The position numbers and the translations under genes are program-made. The notes under the pieces were generated by a model that did not search any database, was not told the origin of the DNA, and was given only the letters and a program-made list of their open reading frames with translations. Shown one piece after another: positions 23,801-31,357 of a DNA stretch of 44,776 nucleotides. This stretch comes from a virus. Each line of letters starts with the position of its first letter. Within the stretch, counting starts at the first letter, position 1. The stretch spans positions 1-44,776 of IMG/VR virus record IMGVR_UViG_3300050019_000041. The stretch is one strand, 5' to 3'.

Positions 23801-25067
23801 GCGTGATGGTCGAAATCGCGTAAGAGTCCGCATTGGACTGCTGAGGCGTGAAAGTCGGTGGAGCGGCTGGCCCTACCTGCGTGATGCGGTCAATCCATTT
23901 TTTTGTATACTGCAGCGGCATATCCGATCCGCTCTTGCCATCGCAGAACGTCACATACTCCACGTCGGGGCCGTTGATGGCCGTAACCAGTGCATTTGTC
24001 GCCAGATCCTCGGTTACCAGATTCAGAACGCCGGGATTATTGGTCAGGTCCGCGTACCAGAAGTTGCCGCTGGCATCAATTGCGATATTCTGCACCGATC
24101 CATCCTGGGAGGTAAACGTGGTCACATACTGGAAATTGGCAGCAGCCGGGAGTAGGTAGGGCCGCAAAGTTGAGTATCCGACATGGATCACTGTTCCAGC
24201 CGCCGCCTTGACGGTGATGCGCATACCGAAAGCTGTGTTATTCAGATCCGCGTAGTTCCACGCACCTCCGAATAGGTCATTTATCCCGCCCAGCGTTAAA
24301 GTCGTTGGGCTGCCAACGTTCATCGCGATGGGCTCGATTGATCCACGTGGAATGCCGCCAGCCAACATCTGCACGCTTAGAGTGGCCGCTGCGGACGCAT
24401 AGGCGATGATCGCCGGGACGAATCCACGCGGCGCAGAGGTTGCGGGAACAGAGAAGCCGAACTGAGTTATGTCCAGCGCATCAGTGCTTGCCGCAATCGA
24501 CGCGCTGCCAGTATCCGGAACGGTTCCGGTATCAGTCGCAAACGGCGCAATGCTGGACACATCGAACTGCATTGCCGAGTTCGTTCCGTATGTGCCAGCG
24601 CCAGCCAGCGTCCGGCCGTTTACCCAGGTCGCGCCCGTCAGGCCTGAGAAGTCAAACCCATCACCCACGTAAGAGGAAACATCAGAGGAAAAGTAGACCA
24701 CCAAGGTTTTCGTGGTCCCACTCACGAATCCCTGCGTGGCAATCACGGTGGCCGTGGGCGCGGTCATCGTGGCCGTCGCGTAGACGCCGGTATTGAGCAG
24801 CGCATTGCCAGGGTTGGCCCAGGCTGCGCCGCCGGCCGCCAGCGGGGTATCAACTGCCGCTCCACCCGGATCGGGGCCTAGTGAAACCCCTTCCGCGAAC
24901 GTATAGCGGTTTGTGATCCCGGCGCGCGTCTTCCAGCCGCCAACCTCGTAATCGCCGTCATAGGTACGCGGCGAGGCGCCCTCGGGTACGGAATCCGGCT
25001 TGGCCAATGTGACCAAGCCTCCGTACCCCGAGAGCACAACAGGTGGAAGTGGTGAAGTTCCGTGCAT
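20823..25067 (-). CDS. Large virion structural protein (probable tail hub/stopper)
   Basis: A 1414-aa protein, the largest in the window. The N-terminus (LSGYGGLVTLAKPDSVPEGA, then SPRTYDGDYEVGGW) resembles a family I associate with podovirus tail proteins. The body is a long run of beta domains, with several V-G-x-x-V-T-I-x-G-T type modules (for example GLVVGNRVTIIGTSQTGYNN near 610). The C-terminal 250 residues include RRLYVGVPMPTPN and LRWGHMTATLDSYGTIQVQL. No tape-measure-like long helix occurs. Position after the adaptor-like gene suggests a tail tube or hub. Confidence 0.6.
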   Translation of the reverse strand: MHGTSPLPPVVLSGYGGLVTLAKPDSVPEGASPRTYDGDYEVGGWKTRAGITNRYTFAEGVSLGPDPGGAAVDTPLAAGGAAWANPGNALLNTGVYATATMTAPTATVIATQGFVSGTTKTLVVYFSSDVSSYVGDGFDFSGLTGATWVNGRTLAGAGTYGTNSAMQFDVSSIAPFATDTGTVPDTGSASIAASTDALDITQFGFSVPATSAPRGFVPAIIAYASAAATLSVQMLAGGIPRGSIEPIAMNVGSPTTLTLGGINDLFGGAWNYADLNNTAFGMRITVKAAAGTVIHVGYSTLRPYLLPAAANFQYVTTFTSQDGSVQNIAIDASGNFWYADLTNNPGVLNLVTEDLATNALVTAINGPDVEYVTFCDGKSGSDMPLQYTKKWIDRITQVGPAAPPTFTPQQSNADSYAISTITQPPQMSDPEDPGHFQTLQWSAGPQSTAPGNVVTVFYGEQHGGGGSLVNQDTALVAAFNSGNAVYVYMSDMPAPFVNGTYLVTSVGGAVPPGGEGFRWFFTYQATSQLYKQYGGPDDATGYYQQTLATMTMAVPVPGLVVGNRVTIIGTSQTGYNNVWSISQALNSSQMAITETAVTSGFATYTYALTAGGTAAPTVGQLVTITGTTNANGALNLTNATIATATGGTAGSFTVAVSVPDATTVTEDGQAITAGSIFTFDPGAALVGTATNPIYGSATGGSLTFAGPTGQFIGAGTRQGTVIFITRNGYYTAPAPPVTFTVPSNTNALIANQIPIGPPDVVARLILLTEAGQNGVPGANFFTLPTPVQYIVNGITYTTTSLLINDNVTTTATLFFTDSVLLNGKACDVYGYNLFNQIEIGDPGWVASYASRNFYGLCKNKVQNFNNLSFDGGYLPAGALLPLGWTTTDAYGTLIVSAKFGNAYYIKNSSLIVGNLAVAGMISQTAYQDAYDVPIINANTSYSVRVSAAIPSGNTSGNLVVSLTANGITYGSFTLPFSQMTSNYQTYIGTLLVNQLPTVPTDLMINVMATNIAPGADVEIDRVEPFPTAIPILGTTVYGSYAGLPEQVDAVTGQVVFSSENQQPVNGAMVLYDAFYGLKGWGGTTPGSSLYSLQKDSNLEPAQWDEPEVAQRSGGACGPLAFDSGEQWFVGAARSGLYLFVGGQPGKIMQEIYQVWDAINWKACATIWVKVDITHRRLYVGVPMPTPNFWLPNAPVNAAPASPNVILMCNYQGLDSGEELKSSPQMHTTMFGTLNAIDMRRKWSLWQIPAPYANFCAGINDQEFQICNGLENSKIYTLDDTNETDDGAVIDSLYTTAGLVEISKRAQTPGSGGGRLRWGHMTATLDSYGTIQVQLYPNHLLGPGDPSPGYNSWKVPGGITPGKPAYNDAETNLNFAATRTYIEFRENDGHGFTLSNLVLEAKQDPWNAVRGRTGV

Positions 25068-25993
25068 TATTGCTGCCTTACGAACTTCGCCGTGTACTTG
25101 ATGATGTCGCCCAAAACCGCAGCCGGATAAGCGCCAGCGGCAATATTTGCCATGGGAGAGCTGACCGCAGCGCCTCCAACCTGAACGAAGAGCTGCCCGG
25201 TCGTTTCGTTGTAGGCGTAGCTGTATCCGGAGTTGTTTGCGCTCCAGAAATCGACCGTGTAAGGCATCGCAGGGTTGTTCCCCGTCACCGTTCCGGTTCC
25301 TGTCGTTCCGGTGATCGCGGAGGCGATGGTAAAGGACGTTGCCGAGGCTGTTACGACTTCGTACCCCGCAGATCCCTGAGCACCTATCAGCGCCGTCAGA
25401 ATGGTCCCGGTACCGTTTGCGCCAAACATCACATTCGCGCCCGCTTGGAACTTGTTCGCTGCGGTGATCGTAATTAAGCCGCCAGACGCAGAAGTTGCCG
25501 TGATCGCAGCGGAGATTGTCGGGCCAAAGAACGCATTCGGGATAAACAACTTCCCACTTACCGCCATGCCGACTTCACCGGTTCCGGTACCAGTTGCCGC
25601 GCTCAAGAAAGTGAAGTTTGTCGGCGTTGCGGTCAAAAGAGTGACGGTCACGCCATTGAGCAGAAGCCCAAGAACGGAGGTATTGCCCAGGAAAGTGACC
25701 TTCTGGCCGACGTAGAAGTTGTTGTTGGCGGTCGCGGTCACGGTTCCGGCCGATGCAGAGAACGTGGTCACAAGCGCAGAGCCATTGTTTAGGCCAAACT
25801 GCGTCCCGCCCGATCCGCGAAAGTTGGACTCGTTATAACCCAAACCGCTGAGCAGGTTCTGCCAGTTGATCGATTCTCCAACCGTGGTCGATACTGCGGA
25901 GCCGCAGAGAACCAGCGAGCCGTCGATGATTTCATCGCGCTGCGTGTTGTCTGACCCGTAAGGAAAGGGATTGACGAACAGTTGATTTGCCAT
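25067..25993 (-). CDS. Virion structural protein with Ig-like modules
   Basis: A 308-aa protein. Repeated small beta modules such as VGQKVTFLGNTSVLGLLLNG and AGANVMFGANGTGTILTALI resemble the N-G-x-x-V-T-x-x-G domains of the neighbouring 1414-aa protein. The C-terminus (PMANIAAGAYPAAVLGDIIK) is distinct. The Shine-Dalgarno GAGGAGG lies in a hairpin loop (26000-26016). Probably a tail or head-tail component. Confidence 0.6.
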   Translation of the reverse strand: MANQLFVNPFPYGSDNTQRDEIIDGSLVLCGSAVSTTVGESINWQNLLSGLGYNESNFRGSGGTQFGLNNGSALVTTFSASAGTVTATANNNFYVGQKVTFLGNTSVLGLLLNGVTVTLLTATPTNFTFLSAATGTGTGEVGMAVSGKLFIPNAFFGPTISAAITATSASGGLITITAANKFQAGANVMFGANGTGTILTALIGAQGSAGYEVVTASATSFTIASAITGTTGTGTVTGNNPAMPYTVDFWSANNSGYSYAYNETTGQLFVQVGGAAVSSPMANIAAGAYPAAVLGDIIKYTAKFVRQQ

Positions 25994-25999
25994 TTTGAG

Positions 26000-26045
26000 A
26001 GCGCCTCCTCAGCGCTGCGTTGCGGTTATGGGCGCTCCTCGCGCC
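26000..26045 (-). promoter_or_regulatory. Tandem hairpins with GAGGA loops upstream of 25993 gene
   Basis: On the minus strand GGCGC-GAGGA-GCGCC (26045-26031) is followed by AGCGC-TGAGGAG-GCGCT (26016-26000). Both are perfect 5-bp stems with a Shine-Dalgarno-like loop. The second one carries the likely ribosome binding site of the gene starting at 25993. The rest of the 87-bp gap (25994-26080) shows nothing else. Confidence 0.5.
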
Positions 26046-26080
26046 AGTGGAATAGAAAGCGGAATAAAATGCGCCCGCTT

Positions 26081-26911
26081 TTACAACCAACCCCAAGCGA
26101 TACCAAAGTCTGCGGTGGCCTCTTCGCCGAACGCAGCCCGCGCATTCTCCTGCGCCTGCATCTGGCGTACGACTTCAAGCCTTAGTTTCGCCATCATGCG
26201 CGCTTCTTCCGCGATGCACATCTGGTAGCGCTCCGGCGCAAACCTCACCGCGTACTGGATGAGCATCTTGGAGACGATAGCGTTTTTCGAGTCGAGCAGC
26301 GGCACATAGGCCGTCGAGAAGTTCAGATTTACCGGGCTCAATGGTACCGGGTAGCTGATGCGTGCCCGCAAGCGCAGGTCAGTCGCCTGCATGGCGCCGC
26401 GCATCCAAATCATGCCCTCGCGCATCTCCCATTGGCCCATGCGAACACCCTGCAAGCCGCCAGGCAGGCCAAACGGGGCCGGTTGCATCGGCGTAAAATC
26501 CCAGCTCCCTCCCGATACGCGCTCCCACATGGCCAGCATCTTCGATACGCCGATGGGCAGCGTCCATTCAGGATGCCACTGAAAGCCGTCGAAGTAACCC
26601 TGGTAGCCGAGCGCCACCTGAACCGCAGGATCTTGCTGTGCCAGCGCCGGGATGCCGGTCAGGATGTAGTTGTCGAGGATCAGTTCAGGGTCGCCCACGT
26701 TGCGCAGGTCGGAGTATGTCTCTACAATCGCAGAATTCATGAGCGTCAGCAGGTCGGGATTCGAGTTTGACATAATGAGGCCAGCCTCATTTCCGGTCCC
26801 CGTTCCATTCCCTGTCGTCGAGTTGGCCGTATCATTTATTAAACTTCTGAATAGATCGGCAATCCCCTGCAGATTCGGATAGCGTACCTGTCCGCCCACT
26901 ACTGATTGCAT
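26081..26911 (-). CDS. Putative head-tail adaptor / tail protein
   Basis: A 276-aa protein. Residues 20-75 are helical (LADLFRSLIND region, then IVETYSDLRNVGDPELILDN). A middle stretch is rich in Trp, Met and Gly (QWHPEWTLPIGVSKMLAMWE, MQPAPFGLPGGLQGVRMGQW). The C-terminal helices (VSKMLIQYAVRFAPERYQMC...LEVVRQMQAQENARAAFGEE) would suit a ring-forming adaptor. No family name can be given with confidence; the gene lies between the capsid-associated genes and the large tail protein. Confidence 0.5.
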   Translation of the reverse strand: MQSVVGGQVRYPNLQGIADLFRSLINDTANSTTGNGTGTGNEAGLIMSNSNPDLLTLMNSAIVETYSDLRNVGDPELILDNYILTGIPALAQQDPAVQVALGYQGYFDGFQWHPEWTLPIGVSKMLAMWERVSGGSWDFTPMQPAPFGLPGGLQGVRMGQWEMREGMIWMRGAMQATDLRLRARISYPVPLSPVNLNFSTAYVPLLDSKNAIVSKMLIQYAVRFAPERYQMCIAEEARMMAKLRLEVVRQMQAQENARAAFGEEATADFGIAWGWL

Positions 26912-27423
26912 TGAACGCCTCCCGGAAAATTAGGACTGGAAAATGCTCCATGGAGCTCTCTAGCCGCCTTGTCGTATGATAAAGCAGCTTCAATCTCGGT
27001 CGCAAATGATCCTAAATAGATGGGTTTTCCGCAGAATATGACGGCAACCCATTTATTCCCATTTGGCCTGACTCCTTTATATTTTCGGAGTCCACGATTG
27101 GGGCGATTTCTTGCGTTTTCAGCAAAGGTTGCTTGGCGCAGATTTGACCGTCGATCATCTAAAGTGTTCCAGTTCTTATGGTCTATCCACTTAATTCCAA
27201 GAACGTAATTATGAAGGCTAACTGTTCGTTGTCGATCACCATTCCGCATATTGGTGGCCGCATAATAATTCCCGTTGCGGCAATGCGAAAACCAGTTAAA
27301 CTCTCCAACACGCTCAGCATCTTCACGGTCGATAAGCGCATAAAGTCCCTGTGTCAGCGGCACATAGGCGATTGATGGGCCTATCGGAATCTCAATTGGG
27401 CGGGGTAGAATAGGACGTGGCAT
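26899..27423 (-). CDS. HNH homing endonuclease with AP2 domain
   Basis: A 174-aa protein with an N-terminal region (YVPLTQGLYALIDREDAERV), an HNH core (VSLHNYVLGIKWIDHKNWNT, then LDDRRSNLRQAT) and a C-terminal AP2 domain (YKGVRPNGNKWVAVIFCG, AALSYDKAARELHGAF). Start 27423 is fixed by the strong AAGGAGGGTGAACCG upstream; a 24-residue longer form lacks a ribosome site. It lies on the late strand, overlaps the next gene by 13 bp, and is separated from the previous gene by a hairpin-bearing gap (27424-27580). Confidence 0.85.
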   Translation of the reverse strand: MPRPILPRPIEIPIGPSIAYVPLTQGLYALIDREDAERVGEFNWFSHCRNGNYYAATNMRNGDRQRTVSLHNYVLGIKWIDHKNWNTLDDRRSNLRQATFAENARNRPNRGLRKYKGVRPNGNKWVAVIFCGKPIYLGSFATEIEAALSYDKAARELHGAFSSPNFPGGVQCNQ

Positions 27424-27508
27424 CGGTTCACCCTCCTTGGTGATTTGCGTCTGGCCGCTCCAACGGCACATGCGACGATGCCTATATTCTACCATTTATT
27501 GCCTTTCA

Positions 27509-27574
27509 TCAGGGGAGGCTGCGAAGTCAATCGCGGAGACATGGCGCAATCTGTTCGCAGCCTTGCTCCCCTGA
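27509..27574 (-). promoter_or_regulatory. Large imperfect hairpin after the 27581 stop codon
   Basis: TCAGGGGAG (27509-27517) pairs with CTCCCCTGA (27566-27574), and GCTGCGAA (27518-27525) pairs with TTCGCAGC (27554-27561). A 4-base bulge and a 28-base loop remain. It begins 7 bases after the stop codon of the upstream gene and lies 86 bases before the HNH start. There is no T-run on either side, so a classic terminator is unlikely. Confidence 0.55.
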
Positions 27575-27580
27575 AGCCTG

Positions 27581-28450
27581 TTAAGCCCTGCGCCCCGGCC
27601 CGCGGTGTACCGGCGTTTCCGGCTCCTGCTCGGGTTCGGACTGCTCGCCCTCGTCCGTCAGTTCCGCATAGCGCTCCCGGTTGATCGCGCCAGCCTTGAG
27701 CGCGCGCGCCGGGTCGATGATGCACAAGATTCCTGCGCTGGACTGGTGGAACGCGATTCCCTGCTTGACCGGATCGCCGCAGTTCGGGCAGCTTGCCGTG
27801 ACGATGCTCAGCGTGTGCCAGGGGGCCTGCATCCCGAGCGCGTCCATTGCAATGTGCGTGTCCGGATAGGATTGCAGGAACTCGTTCAGATCCTTGGTCG
27901 AGATGGCCGCCAGGCGTGTTGCCTCGCGGGTCAGATAGCGGTAATGCTTGTCTCTGCGCTGCTCGGCCGCGCGAATCTCTTCCTCGGGCGGTACTTCGTG
28001 CAGCGAAGGCCAGAAACCCTCCGCAATCAGGTTCTGCCCATTGCGGTTGGCGAAGAAATCCGGGTTCGCATCGCCAGAGAACGGGTTATAGGTCAGGTTC
28101 GCCGGATTCAGCAGGTCGATTGCTGCCCGCCATCCGTCATGCTCGTCAATGCGCGTTCCGCCGCGCTCCTGGTCGGGGCTGGCTTGGGGAATCGGGTCGC
28201 CAAAGGCTGCGCAACTCACGTACCGCTCTCCGGCCTCGCAGGCAACCAGTTTCAGCTTGGGAAACAGCGTGCGCGTCAGGAACGGCGTCGAGCGCTTGGC
28301 GACGGTGTGGATGTAGATCATGCGCCGGGGCTCGCGCATCATGTGCCCGGTGATGATGACGTTGAAGTTCTCGGGATTCGCGCCCTTCATTGCGCCCTGG
28401 GTGCGCTTATCCTCGAATCCGACTGTGGAAATTCCTGCTACTGATCCCAT
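27581..28450 (-). CDS. Late protein with C-terminal CPNCGDPVKQG zinc motif
   Basis: A 289-aa protein. The N-terminal 100 residues contain a conserved-looking FNVIITGHMMREPRRMIYIH and RTLFPKLKLVACEAGERYVS. A middle acidic helix (PEEEIRAAEQRRDKHYRYLT) and a C-terminal CPNCGDPVKQG motif followed by HQSSAGILCIIDPARALKAG suggest a small zinc ribbon. The last 25 residues are Glu/Pro-rich. I do not recognise a named family; proximity to capsid genes suggests a head-associated role. Confidence 0.55.
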   Translation of the reverse strand: MGSVAGISTVGFEDKRTQGAMKGANPENFNVIITGHMMREPRRMIYIHTVAKRSTPFLTRTLFPKLKLVACEAGERYVSCAAFGDPIPQASPDQERGGTRIDEHDGWRAAIDLLNPANLTYNPFSGDANPDFFANRNGQNLIAEGFWPSLHEVPPEEEIRAAEQRRDKHYRYLTREATRLAAISTKDLNEFLQSYPDTHIAMDALGMQAPWHTLSIVTASCPNCGDPVKQGIAFHQSSAGILCIIDPARALKAGAINRERYAELTDEGEQSEPEQEPETPVHRGPGRRA

Positions 28451-28456
28451 GTCTCG

Positions 28457-28663
28457 TTACTCCTTCGGTTTAATCTCGTATTTGACTACTGCGCTTTCCG
28501 GCAGTAAATGCGAAGCAAAAGCGGCGATTACAGACATCGCCTGTTCTTTGGTGAAATAAATCACGCCAGCATCTCCACAATCCAGACGGAGTCCGATAAA
28601 CCCTGGACGATCTTCCATTGTCCAGATGTGGTCAGTTGCGAATTCCAGATCGATACCTTTCAT
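28457..28663 (-). CDS. Small hypothetical late protein
   Basis: A 68-aa protein (MKGIDLEFATDHIW..., YFTKEQAMSVIAAFASHLLP). ATG 28663 is preceded by AGAGGAGAC, which favours it over an upstream in-frame start at 28693. Mixed alpha/beta. No family recognised. Confidence 0.6.
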   Translation of the reverse strand: MKGIDLEFATDHIWTMEDRPGFIGLRLDCGDAGVIYFTKEQAMSVIAAFASHLLPESAVVKYEIKPKE

Positions 28664-28670
28664 GTCTCCT

Positions 28671-29381
28671 CTATTCCGTGAGGGCCATTCCAAGCCCCCA
28701 CTGTGCCGCTGCCGCCATTGCCTGCCGCATTCCGCGCTCGATTACCTCGGCCCGGCGCTGCACCAGTTGCGAACCGCGCATCGTGCGGCTCAGTTTTACA
28801 TCTTCGCGCAAGTTCTTGAGCAACCTCGTGTATTCGTCCTTGCGCATCTGCTCCTGTTGCCGAAGCGCTGCTATCTTAGCCGCATTTGAGAGCCGCCGCC
28901 ACGCCATCAGCATGGGCAGCATCACGTCCAGCATGAAACCGCATGGCTCCATTCGGTATGTGCGCAGCTTCTGTGTCTGGACGACTTCCGTGCGGATACG
29001 CGGGCCATCCATGAAGTGCCGCTCTTTGGCCTGCTGCACGATCTCGCGGTGAATGAACTTCTGCAGACCGCGGTAGGCGCCATACTTCGGGAAGCCTCCG
29101 CATACCAAAAGCCCCGTTTCCTCGTCTCGGAAATCGCGCTGCCAGGCCTCGTAGCTTCCCCCGGCGACCTCGGCAGACTCCCAAACCAGCAATGTCCAGC
29201 AAGGTTCGCCGGGAATCAGCGGAGCGCGCTTGTAGCCGACATATCCGGTCTGCGCCCACTGGCCGCCGATAGTCGTCTGCTCATTCTCTGACCAGACAAG
29301 GCGGAAGACAGGTTCACAGTACTGATTCACGCCGCCAATGCGTGTCAGTTCAGATTGGAACCATGGAGGGCATTCGCGCAT
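28671..29381 (-). CDS. Hypothetical late protein
   Basis: A 236-aa protein. The N-terminal half is Trp/Gly-rich (GGQWAQTGYVGYKRAPLIPG, CWTLLVWESAEVAGGSYEAW). The C-terminal half is a long basic helix-rich region (AKIAALRQQEQMRKDEYTRL, LLKNLREDVKLSRTMRGSQL). It lies two genes after the capsid and overlaps the co-chaperonin stop. Likely virion assembly or structure; no family recognised. Confidence 0.55.
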   Translation of the reverse strand: MRECPPWFQSELTRIGGVNQYCEPVFRLVWSENEQTTIGGQWAQTGYVGYKRAPLIPGEPCWTLLVWESAEVAGGSYEAWQRDFRDEETGLLVCGGFPKYGAYRGLQKFIHREIVQQAKERHFMDGPRIRTEVVQTQKLRTYRMEPCGFMLDVMLPMLMAWRRLSNAAKIAALRQQEQMRKDEYTRLLKNLREDVKLSRTMRGSQLVQRRAEVIERGMRQAMAAAAQWGLGMALTE

Positions 29382-29818
29382 TACTGCACCGAGCCCACAA
29401 CGTGCATTCCGTTGGCCTGCGCCTCTGCGGTTGTTTTGGCACGCGCCGCTTCAAACTCGGCAACGATGCGGTTGCGGTTCGCAATGTCGATACCTTTGAG
29501 GTCCGACACGCGCATCTGGAAGTATTTCGGCAGGTCGTTGCGGTTCTTGTGCGCTGGGTTCAGGAAAACCGGATCGCTCAGCGCGAACTCATCGAAGAAC
29601 ACCACGTCATCGACCACGACGGGCATGGGCAGCGTTACCGCGACCATCGGGACGCAATCGCCCACGGCTACAACGACGCCGCGGTCGCTGCGCTCTTTGA
29701 TGTGCGAGTTGTCGAGGTCGATTTCGATTCCCTCGGGCTGCTCATAGAACTCAGCGATGGGAATCTCCCGCACGATGATGCGGTCAAGAAGCGGCTTGCG
29801 TGGAAATTGGTCGGTCAT
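29381..29818 (-). CDS. Phage GroES-like co-chaperonin
   Basis: A 145-aa protein that follows the Cpn10 pattern in order: LLDRIIVREIP at the start, the EGIEIDLDN segment preceding the mobile loop region, RSDRGVVVAVGD, VVVDDVVFFDEFA, and YFQMRVSDLKGI as the closing strand. The C-terminal 30 residues are an added helix. Co-chaperonins cap GroEL; phages that encode their own (such as T4 gp31) use them to fold the capsid protein. The gene directly follows the capsid gene, as expected for such a role. A hydrophobic GroEL-contact tripeptide is not obvious. Confidence 0.7.
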   Translation of the reverse strand: MTDQFPRKPLLDRIIVREIPIAEFYEQPEGIEIDLDNSHIKERSDRGVVVAVGDCVPMVAVTLPMPVVVDDVVFFDEFALSDPVFLNPAHKNRNDLPKYFQMRVSDLKGIDIANRNRIVAEFEAARAKTTAEAQANGMHVVGSVQ

Positions 29819-29867
29819 GTCTCATGTCTCGGTTGGCCGGATTACGCGCCGGCCACGCGGTTAGAGG

Positions 29868-31235
29868 TTAGGCGTCTGCGGGGACCGGCAAGCCCTGGAG
29901 GAAGAACTGCTGCTTCATCTCGGGGCAGAGCAGATTGAATCCGCGCTCATACGCGAACATCTGCGAGTCGTAATACGTGGAGCCAGTACCGTCATTGACG
30001 GGCACGGCAGCAATCGGGTTGCCCGGTGTCCACTCATGCAGACGGGTCGGGAACAACTCGCCGAAGGTGAACGCGGATGCCACAATCCGGTCCATGCGCG
30101 ACGGCTCGGCAGTCGAGGACCACACGACCTCATCGCCAGCCCAGGTATCCTGCATGAACTTCTTGGCGGTGTCGACCACCTTGTCGCCGCCCTCATCGAT
30201 GCGGGTGTAACCGGGGGTGTAGTAGTTTCCGCTGAGTGCCACGCCCTGCACGGGATTGGCGTACCAGAAGCACTTCTCGTTCTTGTCGTAGTCGTCGCCC
30301 ATGGCGCGCATCCGAATGGACTGCACACGCTGCGCGGTCGAGTTGACGATGGTGCCGGACCCGCCAAAGTTGATGGTGGGCGAGCTGAAACGGCCAGGAT
30401 ACTGCGAAATGTCCACGCCGCCCTTGGTACCGACGTTGCCATTCTGAATCCAGTAATCCTTTCCGTAGACGCTGGAACCGGCCGCGCCGGTCGCGCCCTG
30501 AATGACAAGAATGTCGCCCAGTGCGGTGCCTGCGGGAAGCGCACCAGCGGAGAACACGGTCTGCGTGACGGGATCGACAAAGCTGATGGTGAACGATCCG
30601 CGATTCGTGCCGCCGATACCGCTCAGCACCTGCACAACCTGCTGGTCCACGAAACTGGCAGCCGTGTTCAGGCCGACAATGCTGGACTTCTGCGGGCCGG
30701 TGGCGCCGGTATTGTTGTTGATGGTCGCCGTGGTCGGGATCTGGTCGATGGTGCCAGAGCCGTCGCGGTTGAGTACCGCCTCGACGCCGTTGTCGAATGC
30801 CAGGAGCGACTTGTCCATCTCCTCGCGGGAGAACTTGACCAGGCCGCGCTCTTTGCCGTCCGTCGCCTGCTGAGCGAGGTTGGAAATCTCGCACACGTTG
30901 ACGAAGCGCAAGGGGCTGGCGCACATGGAGACGAAGGTCGAGCCGGAGCCGCGAGACCACGCGGGGACGTAGGGGCTGGACGAACTGTCACCTCCGATGG
31001 GAGCCGAGGTGCCAAGGCCAAATTGCTGGATGGGTGCGCCACCCTGGACGCGGGTACCGGCCCAGAACGGAGCGCGCTGGACGCCGCCGCGGTTGGTGGA
31101 GAAACTGCACTGAATCTTTTTTCCGCCCTTTTCAAGGCGCGTCTGGAGTTTGTCGAAATGCGCTTGGAGGTCAGGAATCTCCTCAACAAACGATTCGAGT
31201 TCGATTGCTTCTACTGCAAGTTCTGTGGCTGCCAT
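29868..31235 (-). CDS. Major capsid protein
   Basis: A 455-aa protein placed after the scaffold gene and in standard head order. An N-terminal helix (ELESFVEEIPDLQAHFDKLQ) resembles an assembly arm. The middle contains FVSMCASPLRFVNVCEISNL, a Gly/Ser-rich insertion (about 165-190) and a beta-rich YWIQNGNVGTKGGVDI region. The C-terminus has SSTAEPSRMDRIVASAFTFGELFP, consistent with an HK97-type fold, which is inferred from context rather than a motif. GAGGGATTCTCC precedes ATG 31235. It has its own promoter and a structured 5' leader. Confidence 0.75.
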   Translation of the reverse strand: MAATELAVEAIELESFVEEIPDLQAHFDKLQTRLEKGGKKIQCSFSTNRGGVQRAPFWAGTRVQGGAPIQQFGLGTSAPIGGDSSSSPYVPAWSRGSGSTFVSMCASPLRFVNVCEISNLAQQATDGKERGLVKFSREEMDKSLLAFDNGVEAVLNRDGSGTIDQIPTTATINNNTGATGPQKSSIVGLNTAASFVDQQVVQVLSGIGGTNRGSFTISFVDPVTQTVFSAGALPAGTALGDILVIQGATGAAGSSVYGKDYWIQNGNVGTKGGVDISQYPGRFSSPTINFGGSGTIVNSTAQRVQSIRMRAMGDDYDKNEKCFWYANPVQGVALSGNYYTPGYTRIDEGGDKVVDTAKKFMQDTWAGDEVVWSSTAEPSRMDRIVASAFTFGELFPTRLHEWTPGNPIAAVPVNDGTGSTYYDSQMFAYERGFNLLCPEMKQQFFLQGLPVPADA

Positions 31236-31357
31236 GGAGAATCCCTCAAAATGAAGTCAGGCGCTTTCGCCCTGCTATGTGTCTCATTCTGTGGATTCGT
31301 GGCGGCTGTTAAGCCTTAATTTATACCCGGCCATCCCGGTACGAATCTTGTGTTTTC
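31236..31357 (-). promoter_or_regulatory. Second structured part of capsid mRNA leader
   Basis: GATTCGT (31294-31300) pairs with ACGAATC (31341-31347). It encloses two small hairpins: GGCT-GTTA-AGCC (31304-31315) and a CCGG/CCGG stem near 31327-31340. A further stem (GGCG/CGCC with a bulge, 31259-31273) lies just before the ribosome binding site at about 31244-31248. Confidence 0.4.

Noticed and set aside
27605-28444. 279-aa plus-strand frame opposite the late gene at 27581-28450
   Set aside because: Antisense shadow with Arg/Ala-rich composition and no ribosome binding site.
30036-31319. 427-aa open frame on the plus strand opposite the capsid gene
   Set aside because: It mirrors the strongly coding minus strand in a GC-rich gene, lacks a ribosome site and shows no protein family pattern.
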